Of a stretch of 64,000 bases of DNA, positions 1-9,620 are shown in pieces. The notes under the pieces were generated by a model, which had not been told where the DNA came from, ran no database searches, and saw nothing but the letters and a program-made list of their open reading frames with translations. Positions within the stretch are counted from its first letter, which is position 1; every line of letters begins with the position of its first letter. The position numbers were made by a program, and so were the translations under genes. The stretch is from Symsagittifera roscoffensis (taxonomy: Eukaryota > Xenacoelomorpha > Acoela > Convolutidae): assembly GCF_963678635.1 (NCBI RefSeq), contig NC_087065.1, positions 26,371,254-26,435,253 of the forward strand, written 5' to 3'.

Positions 1-1957
1 TAAAGATAAAACTTTAGAGAGGATTAATGAATTAAAATCTATTCATAAATTGTTTTCAATGAAATTTGAAACGGACGATGGCTTATCAAGCTGCTCGAAT
101 TTTCCGGAACGCCCCTCGTCATACGAACTAGAATCTGACAAACCGGTTTTGCCAGAGATAGAACATTCAAAAGGAAAAATAGGTGAGGAAGATTTCGAAA
201 AATTGCGGGACCTCCTAAATCGGAACGCAGATGTATTTTCAAAACATAAGGCGGATATCGGTTGATGTAATTTCGTTGAACACGAAATCGAACTTGAAGA
301 GGGCGCCGTTCCCCATAGGGAAGGCGCAAGACGAATGACGCCACACAAATTGGAAGCGTGCCGAGCGGAAATAGAAATGTTGCTTGAATACGACATGATA
401 GAACCCTCGAAATCGCCATGGGGTTGTGGGGTAGTAATGGCAAAAAAGAAAGGGGGCAGCTTAGATTTTGTTGCGACTTTCGTTACTTGAACGCGGTAAC
501 GATAAAAGATGCGTACCCGATACCGCGAATAGACGAGAGCCTATCTAAGCTTGGTGATGCCAAGTTCTTCACCACATTGGACTAGGGTTCTGCCTTCTGG
601 CAGGTCCCTCTGCGTAAGAAGGATAGAGAGAAAACCGGATTCGCGTGCGAATTGGGATTGTACCAGTGGAAGAGCATGCCCTTCGGCTTGTGCAATGCAA
701 CGGCTACTTTTCAAAGACTGATGGCTCAGGCTTTGACGAGAGTGACCAAGAAGTACGGGAATCTCGTGATGTGTTACGTGGATGACGTAGTCATAGCGAC
801 ACCGACCCTGGAAGACCACATTGATAGGCTCGATGAGGTCTTTGGATGCATGAAAAGAGCAGGATTGAAGTGCAAACCATCGAAATGTGAAATCCTTAGG
901 GATTCGATTAAGACCTGGTAAGAATGGTGGATACGCATGGTGTGAGGCCGGACCCGGAAGCAGTGGAAGCAGTGTTGACATGGAAAGCTCCCAGAACGGA
1001 CACACAGCTCCTGAGCTTCCTAGGGTTTGCCAATTACTACCGGGAATTCATAAAAGGATATGCGGACAAGGTGTATCCGATGCAGAAGCTGATGCGCAAC
1101 AAGGAAAAAAAAAGTTCGAATGGAACGATGAGGCACAAGTTGCTTTCGAGAACATAAAGCGGGAACTGTGCGAAGCGCCAGTGCTAGGCATGCCTACAGA
1201 AAAGGGAATGTATGTTCTCGACACAGACGCATCGGTTGTAGCCATCTCAGGAATATTGCATCAGGAGCAAGAATGGAACGGAAGAACGGTTCTCCGTCCC
1301 ATTGCATACGGCAGCAAGGTCTTGAGTGACACAGAGATGAAATATGGCGCACCAAAAGCAGAAATGTTTGCAGTAGTCGTCTTCGTGGAAAAGTACCGTT
1401 CATACTTGGGGAGCGCTCCCTTGAAGTTACGCGTGGACAACAGAGGGTTATCCTGGTTGAAGACCTACTCGATGGATCAGAGTTATATCGGTAGATGGAT
1501 AGTAAGATTGGATGGCTACCATATGATAATTGAACATAGGATGCGTGATAAACACCAGAATGCTGACAGCCTCAGCAAGAAAACTGAGTTCTATGAAAGA
1601 TTGGAGCAGAAGCAGGCCAATCAGGCGGAAATAAAGGAGGGATTCTCGTTTCTGGACAAAGAAACATATGAAGCGCTTCCCTTAACGAGATGGTTGGATA
1701 AGTCTGGGCATCCAATTCCAGGGCATCCTGAGTTACCTGTAGAGAAGGCAGCCGAGATAAAGATCCCATCCAAGGAGGACCCGGTCCCCTTGGATCTGTT
1801 GCTGCGCTCGAATCTGGTCCAGCAAGAACTCTCTCGCATGAACATAAACAGCCTCTCATTATTGGATAAAACGGTGCAGGTCACACCGCAAGTGATGCGG
1901 ATGCTGGGTGGATTGTTAGAAAGAGAACTGACCAGAGATGACCCCGATTGGATGACC
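1..1957 (+). pseudogene. pol: gypsy pol pseudogene: reverse transcriptase and RNase H
   Basis: Remains of the central part of a Ty3/gypsy Pol polyprotein, which copies element RNA into DNA. The RT begins near 150-460 in one frame (interrupted by TGA at 263-265), shifts near 460, and continues to about 920 with TAG at 583-585. The catalytic box YVDD is at about 775-786, preceded by the FGLCNA-type region. The C-terminal RT/thumb is in a third frame (924-1157). RNase H follows in the frame open to 2011, with the first acidic residue in a TDAS motif near 1220, KAEMFA, VDNRG and QNADSLS. The shift near 1105-1113 falls in a run of nine A. At least three frameshifts and two stops show it is dead. 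Without the 458-bp segment at 1958, the RNase H frame would match that of the integrase linker. Confidence 0.85.
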
Positions 1958-2415
1958 CACATGATCAGATGGGCCATCAGGGGGTCGAAAAAGTATATCA
2001 GAGGATCCTGAAGCGCTTTGAGTGGCCTGGAATGAAAAAGGCATGCGAGAAGTGGGTAACAGCATGTCTGTCATGCCAGCAGGTCAAGGATCCAAGGAAG
2101 TTGCGATTTCCTTTACAATCGATCGAGTCGTCTGAATTCAATGAGGTGGTGCAGATAGATCACCAGAAGATAAGCATGACAGACAGTGGTTATAATCAGG
2201 TGTTGGTCATGATAGATCATTTTACGAAGTATGCAGAGGCTGTGCGCTGCATAACTGCCTCAGCGGAGGAGACATGCGATCACCTGATCAATACGTGGAT
2301 AGCGAGACATGGCTGTCCGATGACGTTTCAATCGGATAATGGAACAGCTTCCGTAGAAGAGCTTACGAAAGAGCCTATGAGACGCTCACAGTTCGCTCAG
2401 GCTCACTCCACGACA
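1958..2415 (+). repeat. 458-bp direct duplicate of the integrase region (copy A), inserted in the RNase H-integrase linker
   Basis: This block repeats 3382-3839 without indels at a constant offset of 1424 bp. I count about 21 substitutions over some 454 bp by eye. It encodes the zinc-binding H2C2 part (HDQMGHQG, CLSCQQVKD) and the first half of the catalytic core, up to the SDNGTA region, and stops before the catalytic Glu. The homology ends abruptly at 1957/1958 and 2415/2416, with 3-4 bp of shared sequence at the left junction. About 454-457 bp of insertion (1 modulo 3) accounts for the frame change between the RNase H ORF and the downstream linker/integrase ORF. It therefore looks like an insertion of a partial integrase segment from a related copy. 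Confidence 0.8.
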
Positions 2416-4031
2416 GCAAGCGAAAGAAAACCGCCACCTTCGTGGACCAGGATTAGGAAGGTGAAAAGGCACAACAAGATCTGCTGCAAGACTATTTGTC
2501 CGGGGAGACGAAAAATGAGAAGAACCAGCGATCACAAGATCAACACCCGGGACAAGAAAGTTTGTCCGGGGAGTCTGAGATAGACGAGAAAATTCCTGAT
2601 GAGGAAAAGGACCTAGAGAACAGGGTCTTGTCCGGGGAGTTCAGATGGATGCGAAGAAGGCACAGACATGATCTGGAGGAGCGTGCAGTCTCCAGCACAA
2701 CCTCTTCAACGGATGACAATTCCCGAAATTCAGGAATGGACACCTATTCAGACAGGAACTCGAGCTCGGGATCAGAACTGTCCGAACTAGCGATCCACAT
2801 ACTACTAGTGGAAACTAGGGCAAGGGATCTGGACAGAGAGGTGTACCAGGATCCTGACAGCGATCGCTACCTTATACCAAGCGAAAGAGTCTTTGACAAC
2901 GCAGCGGATGACTTGGAGACAATAGCGGTATCGAAACGTTCGATAAGTCTGTTGCCGCAGAAAGAGGTAGTCAGGACTGATCTTCAGCCGTTTAAACAAG
3001 AAACACAGCCGTTGGCGAAGATTTGGTGCGTTAAGATGGAAGATGACACACACCAGCCTAATGAGCTGAATAGTCAGATGAGGGTCATGAAGACGTACTT
3101 GAAGGCGAGATACAGACTCTCGGATCTTCTCAGGGCGCAGAGAAATGATCGCATGACAAGCAACCTGAAAAGGTGGATCGAGAATGGTTCTCCGGATAAA
3201 GGGGACCTCGAGGAAGATAGTTATCGTATCCTGAGACAGTACTTCATGCAGAAGGAAGGGAGGTTATATTTGAACAAGGACGGGATCGTGGTTTGCAAAA
3301 GAAGAGAGGAAGACAGAGTCCTATACAAGTATAACGCGATAGTGTTACCGCAACCCTATCAGACAGAACTACTGTTCAGGTCACATGATCAGATGGGCCA
3401 TCAGGGGATCGACAAAGTATATCAGAGGATCCTGAAGCGCTTTGAGTGGCCTGGGATGAAAAAGGCATGCGAGAAATGGGTAACAGCATGTCTGTCATGC
3501 CAACAGGTCAAGGATCCTAGGAAGTTGCGATTTCCTTTACAATCGATTGAGTCGTCTGAATTCAACGAGGTGGTGCAAATAGATCACCAAAAGATATGCA
3601 TGACAGACAATGGTTACAATCAGGTGCTGGTCATGATAGATCATTTTACGAAGTGTGCAGAGGCTGTGCGCTGCATAACTGCCACGGCGGAGGAGACATG
3701 CGATCACCTGATCAATACGTGGATAGCGAGACATGGCTGTCCGATGGCGTTTCAATCGGATAATGGAACAGCTTCCGTAGAAGAGCTTACGAAAGAGCTT
3801 ATGAGACGCTCACAGGTCGCTCAGGCTCACTCGACGACATACCACCCTCAGACGAATTGCTTAGTGGAGAGACAGAATAGGACGTTAGTGTCGATGCTGA
3901 GAGTATATTGTTCCAGGTATATGACCGATTGGGACAGATACCTTCCACAGGTGATGGGAGCATATAACAGCACGCAACACTCCACCACCCTTCATGATTA
4001 CAGAGGTGCATCAGGAGGGTCGCTTTTATAG
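2416..4031 (+). pseudogene. pol: gypsy integrase with N-terminal linker (catalytic part, deleted at the 3' end)
   Basis: Integrase of element 1, which would join element DNA to the host chromosome. The linker (2416-3380) is charged and contains one in-frame TAG at 2454 and three 66-bp LSGE-type units (2497-2640). The H2C2 zinc domain is at about 3385-3520 (HDQMGHQG, then CLSCQQ). The catalytic core has QIDHQ near 3580, SDNGTA near 3760 and LVERQN near 3865, so the D, D and E positions are all present. Soon after YNSTQHSTT (about 3965-3985) the reading jumps directly to sequence expected roughly 100 residues further on in gypsy integrases, in another frame. I infer an internal deletion at about 3985-3995. 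Confidence 0.8.
2497..2694 (+). repeat. 66-bp tandem units with the 11-mer TGTCCGGGGAG
   Basis: The 11-mer TGTCCGGGGAG starts at 2497, 2563 and 2629, exactly 66 bp apart. Each encodes an LSGE motif followed by a charged 18-residue spacer (22-residue protein period). The spacers have diverged, so only the motif is obvious. The same 11-mer recurs in this element at 4812-4822 (reading FVRG, a different frame) and 8258-8268 (non-coding). Confidence 0.6.
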
Positions 4032-4947
4032 ACTGAGTACTGGCCGAGCCGCCCACTACGAGAACATCAAGCCACACAATCCATCGACAGAAGACTGGTG
4101 TATACCTGCGGACATGGAAGAAGGGGATTATCTAATGATGGATCCTGCTAATGAGGTCAATGAAAAGGGAACCAGGGAGAAGAACGATGGAAACGAAGTC
4201 GTAGAGGAAGGTACGGATACACCGCTGGACCTGGATCCAAACGAGGAGATCGAAGCGGACGATGAAACCTTACCCTACGCAGAGGAAGATTGGCAGGATC
4301 CCGAACAGATAGAGGTTCCCAAGAATTTGGAACCGGATCTTCTGTTCACGATACAGACTCGTCAGAAGGACGGGACAAGACCAAGAAGAAAGTACAATCC
4401 TTACGGTGACGACTTTGTAGTGGATAGGATAGATCTGAAGAAGATAGTGGAGGAAGTAGTGGGTCTAGAGGAGATAACTGTGTCACAAGACATTGACATA
4501 GTCGATGATCACGACGATGAGTAGGTTGACGACTGGTCGAAACCCGAGGTAGAATTCGACGACGAGCAACAGCAGTCATATGAACAAGACTTGACGTACC
4601 TGCGTGTCTTAGAGTGGCTGAATGAATTGACCTCGGATCCTGAGGAGACCAGCTTCACGATTCAAGACGTAGATCGTGAAAGCATGAAATATATCAAAAC
4701 CGAACGAGATGATCCTTCCTGGGCTGCCCAGGAAGGACGACTACTCATTCCAGCTTCTAATCTCGACTTGATACCCGGTATGCGATCGACGGGGACGTCG
4801 ATGGATATTTTTGTCCGGGGAGTGGGGGTAGGACTTACCCACATTGAAAACTTGATAATAAAAAAATTAAGAGTAGCAAGAGAAACAGGAGACTTAGAAG
4901 CAGAAACAGGCGAAGAACCTAAGAAACCTGACATAGGGAGGGTAGTT
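3994..4947 (+). pseudogene. pol: gypsy integrase C-terminal GPY/F-like module and acidic tail
   Basis: The same frame is open from 3994 through 4947 except for TAG at 4522-4524. It begins with a typical gypsy integrase C-terminal strand (EGRFYRLSTG, AHYENIKPH) that follows the GPY/F fold. It continues as a long acidic tail (EEIEADDETLPYAEED), then RRKYNPYGDDFVV and further charged sequence up to TAG at 4948-4950. The frame continues beyond that stop into the macrodomain-like segment, which suggests that these were once a single Pol C-terminal extension. No catalytic motif was recognised in the tail. The upstream end has lost the first part of the module through the deletion near 3990. Confidence 0.7.
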
Positions 4948-4950
4948 TAG

Positions 4951-5440
4951 TCATATTTTAACTTACCAAATGAATATTCAAGCAACATAATACTAACAGA
5001 CAGTGATTTCATATTCACAAATAGAACATGTGCGATAGCAATCACAGCAGACATGAGTTTTAGGACAACAGCGTTAGCGGCAGATTTTAAGAGAGAATAC
5101 AAAAACGTGGAATTCCTTTGGAAGCAAAGACCAGGGATAGGGGGCGTAGCAGCCTTACCTCCGGCGGCGTCACAGATACCGGGAAAAAACCTTTGCTTCC
5201 TGGTGACGAGGACGACGGAGAAGCAGCACGTGGACCCAGAGAACCTAGTCTTGTCCTTCTAGAACGAGGCTGAGGGACTTCCTTGTGGAAATGGACGTGA
5301 AGGAGCTCTCGCTTCCGGTGTACGATCCAAACAGAGGACGACTGCATCCTCGGGAATTGTACGCGCTTGTACACGTGATATTCTCTGACACTAATATACA
5401 AGTATACTTACATAAGAAATATTACTTAAGTATAGGCTGA
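4951..5440 (+). pseudogene. macrodomain-like (OARD1/Poa1-type) segment at the Pol C-terminus, decayed
   Basis: Macrodomains bind or hydrolyse ADP-ribose derivatives. Read in the integrase-tail frame from 4984, then after a shift near 5250-5262 in the next frame to TGA at 5438-5440, the peptide follows the OARD1/Poa1 subfamily layout as I recall it. A hydrophobic strand leads to CAIAITADMS, then LAADFKREY, a VEFLWKQRPG..GGVAAL stretch, FLVTRTTEKQ, an ENL helix start, KELSLPVYDPNRGRL and a final strand NIQVYL. The Gly-rich loop after the AD pair (usually MGAG-like) reads SFRTTA here, so ligand binding may be lost or changed. Alternatives are a different alpha/beta domain or chance similarity. 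The order and spacing of at least six matched segments argue against chance, but this needs a profile search. Confidence 0.5.
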
Positions 5441-5835
5441 GCGACAGACGAGAGTGTGTTAGGCTAAAGACTAAGTTGTATGTAAATATGTGATATATGT
5501 GCTATGTTATGTTATGTGTTGTGTTATTAAGCTCTTGGGTAAGTAGGGGTTAGTGACCATGAACAACTGAATGACGATCTTGGGAATAGATCCAAAGTTT
5601 GGACTGTCCAATCTTATGTCGAATTCCAAAATTTTGGAGACTGATTGGTTTTAATAAATCTTAGGATAAATATCTTTTTATCCGAACTGTTTTTAAGCAA
5701 ATTTTAACGATATATGTTAAGGTGAAACGGACAAGTGTGATATTTGTGACTTCTTTTCTAGATCCTGATTGATCGTTAATTACTCTCTTGAGTCAAATCT
5801 TTGAATCAAAACCGAATCGAACTTGAAAGAATAGA
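5441..5835 (+). other. non-coding spacer between the Pol extension and the third ORF of element 1
   Basis: No ORF. It contains an AATAAA at about 5653 and a TTTTCTAG at about 5753-5760 that would fit a splice acceptor for a subgenomic mRNA of the following ORF. I compared it by eye with 8844-9187 and saw no similarity, so I do not call it an LTR. Confidence 0.4.
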
Positions 5836-7450
5836 ATGGATAACTTCAACGTGGATGAATTGATGGACCTGGCAGAGGCAGATGTGGGACCGATGATAGA
5901 TGCGATCTATCGTCGGCTGATCGATCGAGACTTCGCTCTGGAGGACCCAGAGGTAGTCATCTTGCTGACCGCCCTGATCAACATCTTGGGGCATGACAAC
6001 CGTTGGGACCGCCCCACGGAAGTCCTGTTGATGGCAGCATATGGAGAGAGGGGAGTACTAGACCGCCCGAACATGAGAGTGATGAGGTGGAGAAACGGGG
6101 CTCTCTCAGGGAGTGACTTGGCGAATGAGCCTGGATTGGGAAGTTCTAGGACTTACCAACCAGGTGAGATGCCTATGCCCTCCAAGCCCAAACCTGGGCT
6201 GACGAGAATGCATCAGGAGATGAACAGCGAGGCGGCCTCGTCTGGTTCACCACTGAGAGCAGCTGTGCCACTAAAGAGGGCGAAAGTAGAACAGAAGGTT
6301 CAGACGAAACAAACCATGCAAGATCTGGATGAGATGAAGGATGAGCTGGAAAGTACGAAGAAGGAGCTGGACGAGATGACCAAAAGCATGCTCAAGATGG
6401 AGGAAGATCGAGACATGTGGAGAAAGTTGTTCGAAGACTGCAACAAAAAGCAGGGTCAAGAAATTGAGCGCTTGAGGCAGGACTACAAAGAGCGATCGGA
6501 ACAGATGGCGTTGACAACGGCCGTGGAGAAAGTGATACCTGCGAGGAATATTCCTCGTGGGCAGTCCCCGATGGAGCTCTTGACGCCTCGAGAAATGAGT
6601 CAAACAACGGAGACACGGCTCCCGACAGAGACAAATCGAGTAACGATCCCGGACCCTAGTGACACCTTGGGTGACCCCGTCGTGGAACAAACGGTGAGGA
6701 AGCTGATAGAGACAGCTGGACGACTGGTCGCCAACAAGAATGCGCCAGGTTCCGGGGTGACTGCACCCTATGGAACGATCGACGACACAGGCAGAGTACG
6801 ACTCTCCCAGACCGTGATCAGACAGGGGATAAGTGACGTGACGCCACTCATGGGAGCTCGAAGGCCCCAGAGAGAACAATAGACAGGAAGCGCCAACGAG
6901 AGAACAGTTGCGGAAATTGGATTGTCTAAAAGATTTAGATCTTTTTGAGACAATGTGCAAAATTCTAAACATTCCGATGGAAGTGAAGAAGATATGGGCA
7001 AGAAAACGATTGATGCCATGGTTCAGAGCTAGCATGACTGCATGGTTCTACCTATATGCTAAGAAGCATATGTCGAAGCACGGCAGAGTGTACAGTGAAT
7101 ATCAGCTGAACATTGGAGCAGGAGCTTTCAAGCGAGCTCTCGTGACTCATCGGAATGCAGTGACCACCGCTGTGAAAAGAATTTCCAGGACAAGTGAACG
7201 TAGTGGAAGGGAGAAGGCAGAGATGTTAAAGGAAGATTTGGAGAGAAATGTGACGTTGTGTCTCCACAACAGCTTCTGCAGGAACAGAGAATCTAATGTG
7301 GATCCCCTACCTTGTTGAAAACAAAGGGTAGAAGAGCAGAAGTGTTGGAGGACGGCTTCCAACAGCGTCAGGATAGCTAGCGACGTGTTGCAAGATACGG
7401 AAACTGAGAGTGCAGAGTCAGTATCACAGGAGGAGGAAATGGAACATTGA
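5836..7450 (+). pseudogene. third ORF of element 1, unknown function, with coiled coil (frameshifted)
   Basis: ATG at 5836 opens a 348-codon frame to TAG at 6880-6882. Coding appears to continue in the +2 frame (open from before 6881, reading RQEAPTREQL) to TGA at 7316-7318, and then in the same frame to TGA at 7448-7450. The protein has an acidic N-terminus, a strong heptad-like coiled coil (codons about 155-220; DELESTKKELDEMTK), a Ser/Pro/Thr-rich middle, and a basic C-terminal part with WARKRLMPWFRASMTAWFYL. I see no CCHC knuckle, protease, signal peptide or convincing membrane anchor, so neither Gag nor Env can be claimed. The position after pol is where env-like ORFs sit in some gypsy elements. 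Base composition matches the upstream pol. Function unknown. Confidence 0.6.
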
Positions 7451-8843
7451 CGAATGGCCGAAAAAAGAGATGCAAAAAGAGACGAAATTAGAAGAATTTA
7501 GAAGTTTTAGAACTTCTAAACGACGAAAAAAGAAGAAAACAAAGGAGTGATGAGGAAAAAGTTAAAACTCAGAATTGTTTTATGTGTGTGAAAAACTCAA
7601 GTGAGAAACCAAGCAACGAAGTTGTAATTGAAAACTGAAACATTTAGTTGAGTTTTGAAATTGTTGCATTTATAAATTTGCATTTTGATTTTAGTTGAGT
7701 GGCTTTAGAGACACTTACTTACTATTTATTTAGAAAAGCTTGAGTGAAGGAGTATATTTAAAAATTCCAGCCTACATGACTGTTTTTAATCAGCTAGGAG
7801 AACTGATCACTTTGTGGTGACATGAAAGGCTTGGGTAATCTCTCGAAGAGGGAGATTGTTTCATTGTTCTTTCTAACCACAGAGTTTCTTAGTTTTAATA
7901 TTCAGGACAATAACAAGCAAGATTTCCGAAGGGAAGAAACATAGTAGGATAACTTTAGCTTGTTGGTTGGCAGGACTGTCCTGCAAACCAACACCTTTTA
8001 AATCTAGGAGAAAAAGTTTTAATCAGGACATTGACATTGGAAGTCGGAAAATATGTTTTATCTTAGGTCATATCCTCAATGTGCAGATTAATGAAAGAAT
8101 TTGAAGGCTATAGTGATGTGGTATGATGCCATTTATATTCTGCAGTGAGTCGATGTGACGTGGATAAAAGTAATTTTGTGCATTTTGTAAATTCTGTTCG
8201 ATGACACTGTATCTGTTTTACGAACATTGCGAGATTCAATGAGGACATTGACCGGACTGTCCGGGGAGTATGTGACATTCGACCAGAATGGTCAAAATGC
8301 AATCTCTGCAGTTTTGGAGTTTTTAGCAGCGAACCTTCCGAATTGGCGATTTAGAAGGAATAAGAACGTTATTCGAACGATTGAACAAAACGTGAAGGTT
8401 GAAGGATTCGGAAATTCCTAAATTTTAAATTTTCGAAGTGATGACGTAACAATTCTCAGAAACTTCAAAAACGGCCATTTTGGCAGAAAAGCTGAAAAGC
8501 GACACAACAACGATAGTTGCACTGACGAAAACGACGAAGATTGTGATAGAAAAACAACAGAGAAAAACAGAAGACCGCTCCGAGTTGCAACTATTGTGTC
8601 GCTACAATAGTTGCAAGGCAGTTGCTAACAAGAGTGAGGGGTGGAAACCAGCCTTCCGGATTACAGAGAAATCAAGCTTAACGTGCTTGATTCAGTGGAT
8701 TCGAGAATCCGGAGGGGTTTCGGGACTGAAACTTTTATCGTTTTATATGAACTTTTAGCTTCCCTGTCATGTCCTGAATTGAATTTAATTAACATCCGAA
8801 TTCATTCTACTAAGATGAGAAGCTAGGAGTTGGGGGAAAGGGT
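7451..8843 (+). other. non-coding 3' region of element 1
   Basis: No credible ORF. It starts with a purine-rich stretch (7455-7570), carries another copy of TGTCCGGGGAG (8258-8268), and ends with a purine tract (about 8826-8842, GGAGTTGGGGGAAAGGG) that would suit a polypurine tract for plus-strand priming just before the possible LTR. Confidence 0.4.
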
Positions 8844-9187
8844 TGATCCATTTTCAATGGAGATGATGATTTTTATCTACTGAACAAAAACAATCATAAT
8901 TCAATAAATAGTAGTAGCCCTGTTTTTAGGAGTGACCTCGTGGTCTGGGGATACTGAGACCCAGCCATGAGCTCACTATTTCTGCATGTAATTAAAATAA
9001 TTTGAGTGTTTTGACCGAAGCCGAAAGCAGTAACGTTTTTTGTCGACCCGATGTTAGAAAGACCACCGAAAGTACTGGCTTGGTAGAGAAGGTTAAAAGC
9101 ATGCAAAGCTCTGTTTAGACGTTAGCCAGTCGTCTTAGAACTTAGTTTTGTTCTCCGTCGATATGTATCTTCCGGGCGAATGTTACA
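8844..9187 (+). repeat. possible 3' LTR of element 1
   Basis: It begins TGATCC directly after a G/A tract, contains AATAAA near 8902, and ends TTACA at 9187, exactly where a dispersed repeat seen elsewhere (15356) takes over. The TG...CA ends and the polypurine tract support an LTR of about 344 bp. The 5' partner is outside the window, so this cannot be verified here. Confidence 0.35.
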
Positions 9188-9620
9188 TTCAGACAAATTT
9201 CGACTTTTTAACTAGCCATTTTTGACGGAATTTTTTTATATCATTCGAAAGGTATTGTCATTTTTTGTAAACTTACGAGGGTTTAAAGATTGCCATTTTG
9301 GCCAATTCGGGATAATAATTTTGGGATATATTTCGCGCTATTAACGCGTAAGCGGAGAGTTAATCCGTCTTAGAAATCGTTCCAAATTGGTTGAAAGAAG
9401 CTGATTTGTCATAATTGATTTGTTACAAGGAGCGAAATCTATCCTTTTGTACTTAATATGGCGTGTGGGGGGATGATTTTCATAAAAAAATTCAAATTTT
9501 AGAAAAAAAAATTTCATTTTGTTTTGTTTCATTTAATTTCTTGAATGTGATTACTACTCCATAAACATTAAAAGGCGGTCGGAAAATTCAGGGCTTCGCC
9601 CTGATACGAGCAGTCTTGTT
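9188..9620 (+). repeat. dispersed repeat family R, copy 1
   Basis: Starts TTCAGACAAATTTCGAC and ends with CTTCGCCCTGATACGAGCAG (about 9593-9612). Long stretches match 15356-15787: AATCCGTCTTAGAAATCGTT, the GGAGCGAAATCTATC region, GGCGTGTGGGGGGAT and TACTCCATA. The GGGC-TTC-GCCC end can form a short hairpin. Non-coding. The class (MITE, SINE or other) is not clear because I find no terminal inverted repeats or A-tail. Confidence 0.6.

Larger units (their letters stand above)
1..9187 (+). mobile_element. Ty3/gypsy LTR retrotransposon (element 1), 5'-truncated by the window edge, decayed
   Basis: A gypsy-type element read on the plus strand. Inside the window it runs RT, RNase H, partial integrase copy, full integrase, GPY/F-like module, acidic tail, macrodomain-like segment, then an unrelated ORF (5836-7450), a non-coding stretch and a possible 3' LTR ending in CA at 9187. 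The right boundary is supported because sequence from 9188 onward matches a dispersed repeat that recurs at 15356. Gag, protease and the 5' LTR would lie left of the window. The coding parts are clearly less AT-rich than the flanks. Frameshifts, in-frame stops, an internal duplication and a deletion make this copy non-functional. The RT/RNase H/IN order is certain. Whether 5836-9187 belongs to the same element is inferred from similar base composition and the repeat boundary. Confidence 0.8.

Noticed and set aside
5441-5835. LTR between pol and the third ORF (tandem element model)
   Set aside because: No similarity by eye to the putative 3' LTR at 8844-9187 and no convincing TG...CA ends.
5836-6882. 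Gag protein of a second gypsy copy
   Set aside because: No CCHC knuckle, no capsid-like pattern and no pol following it.
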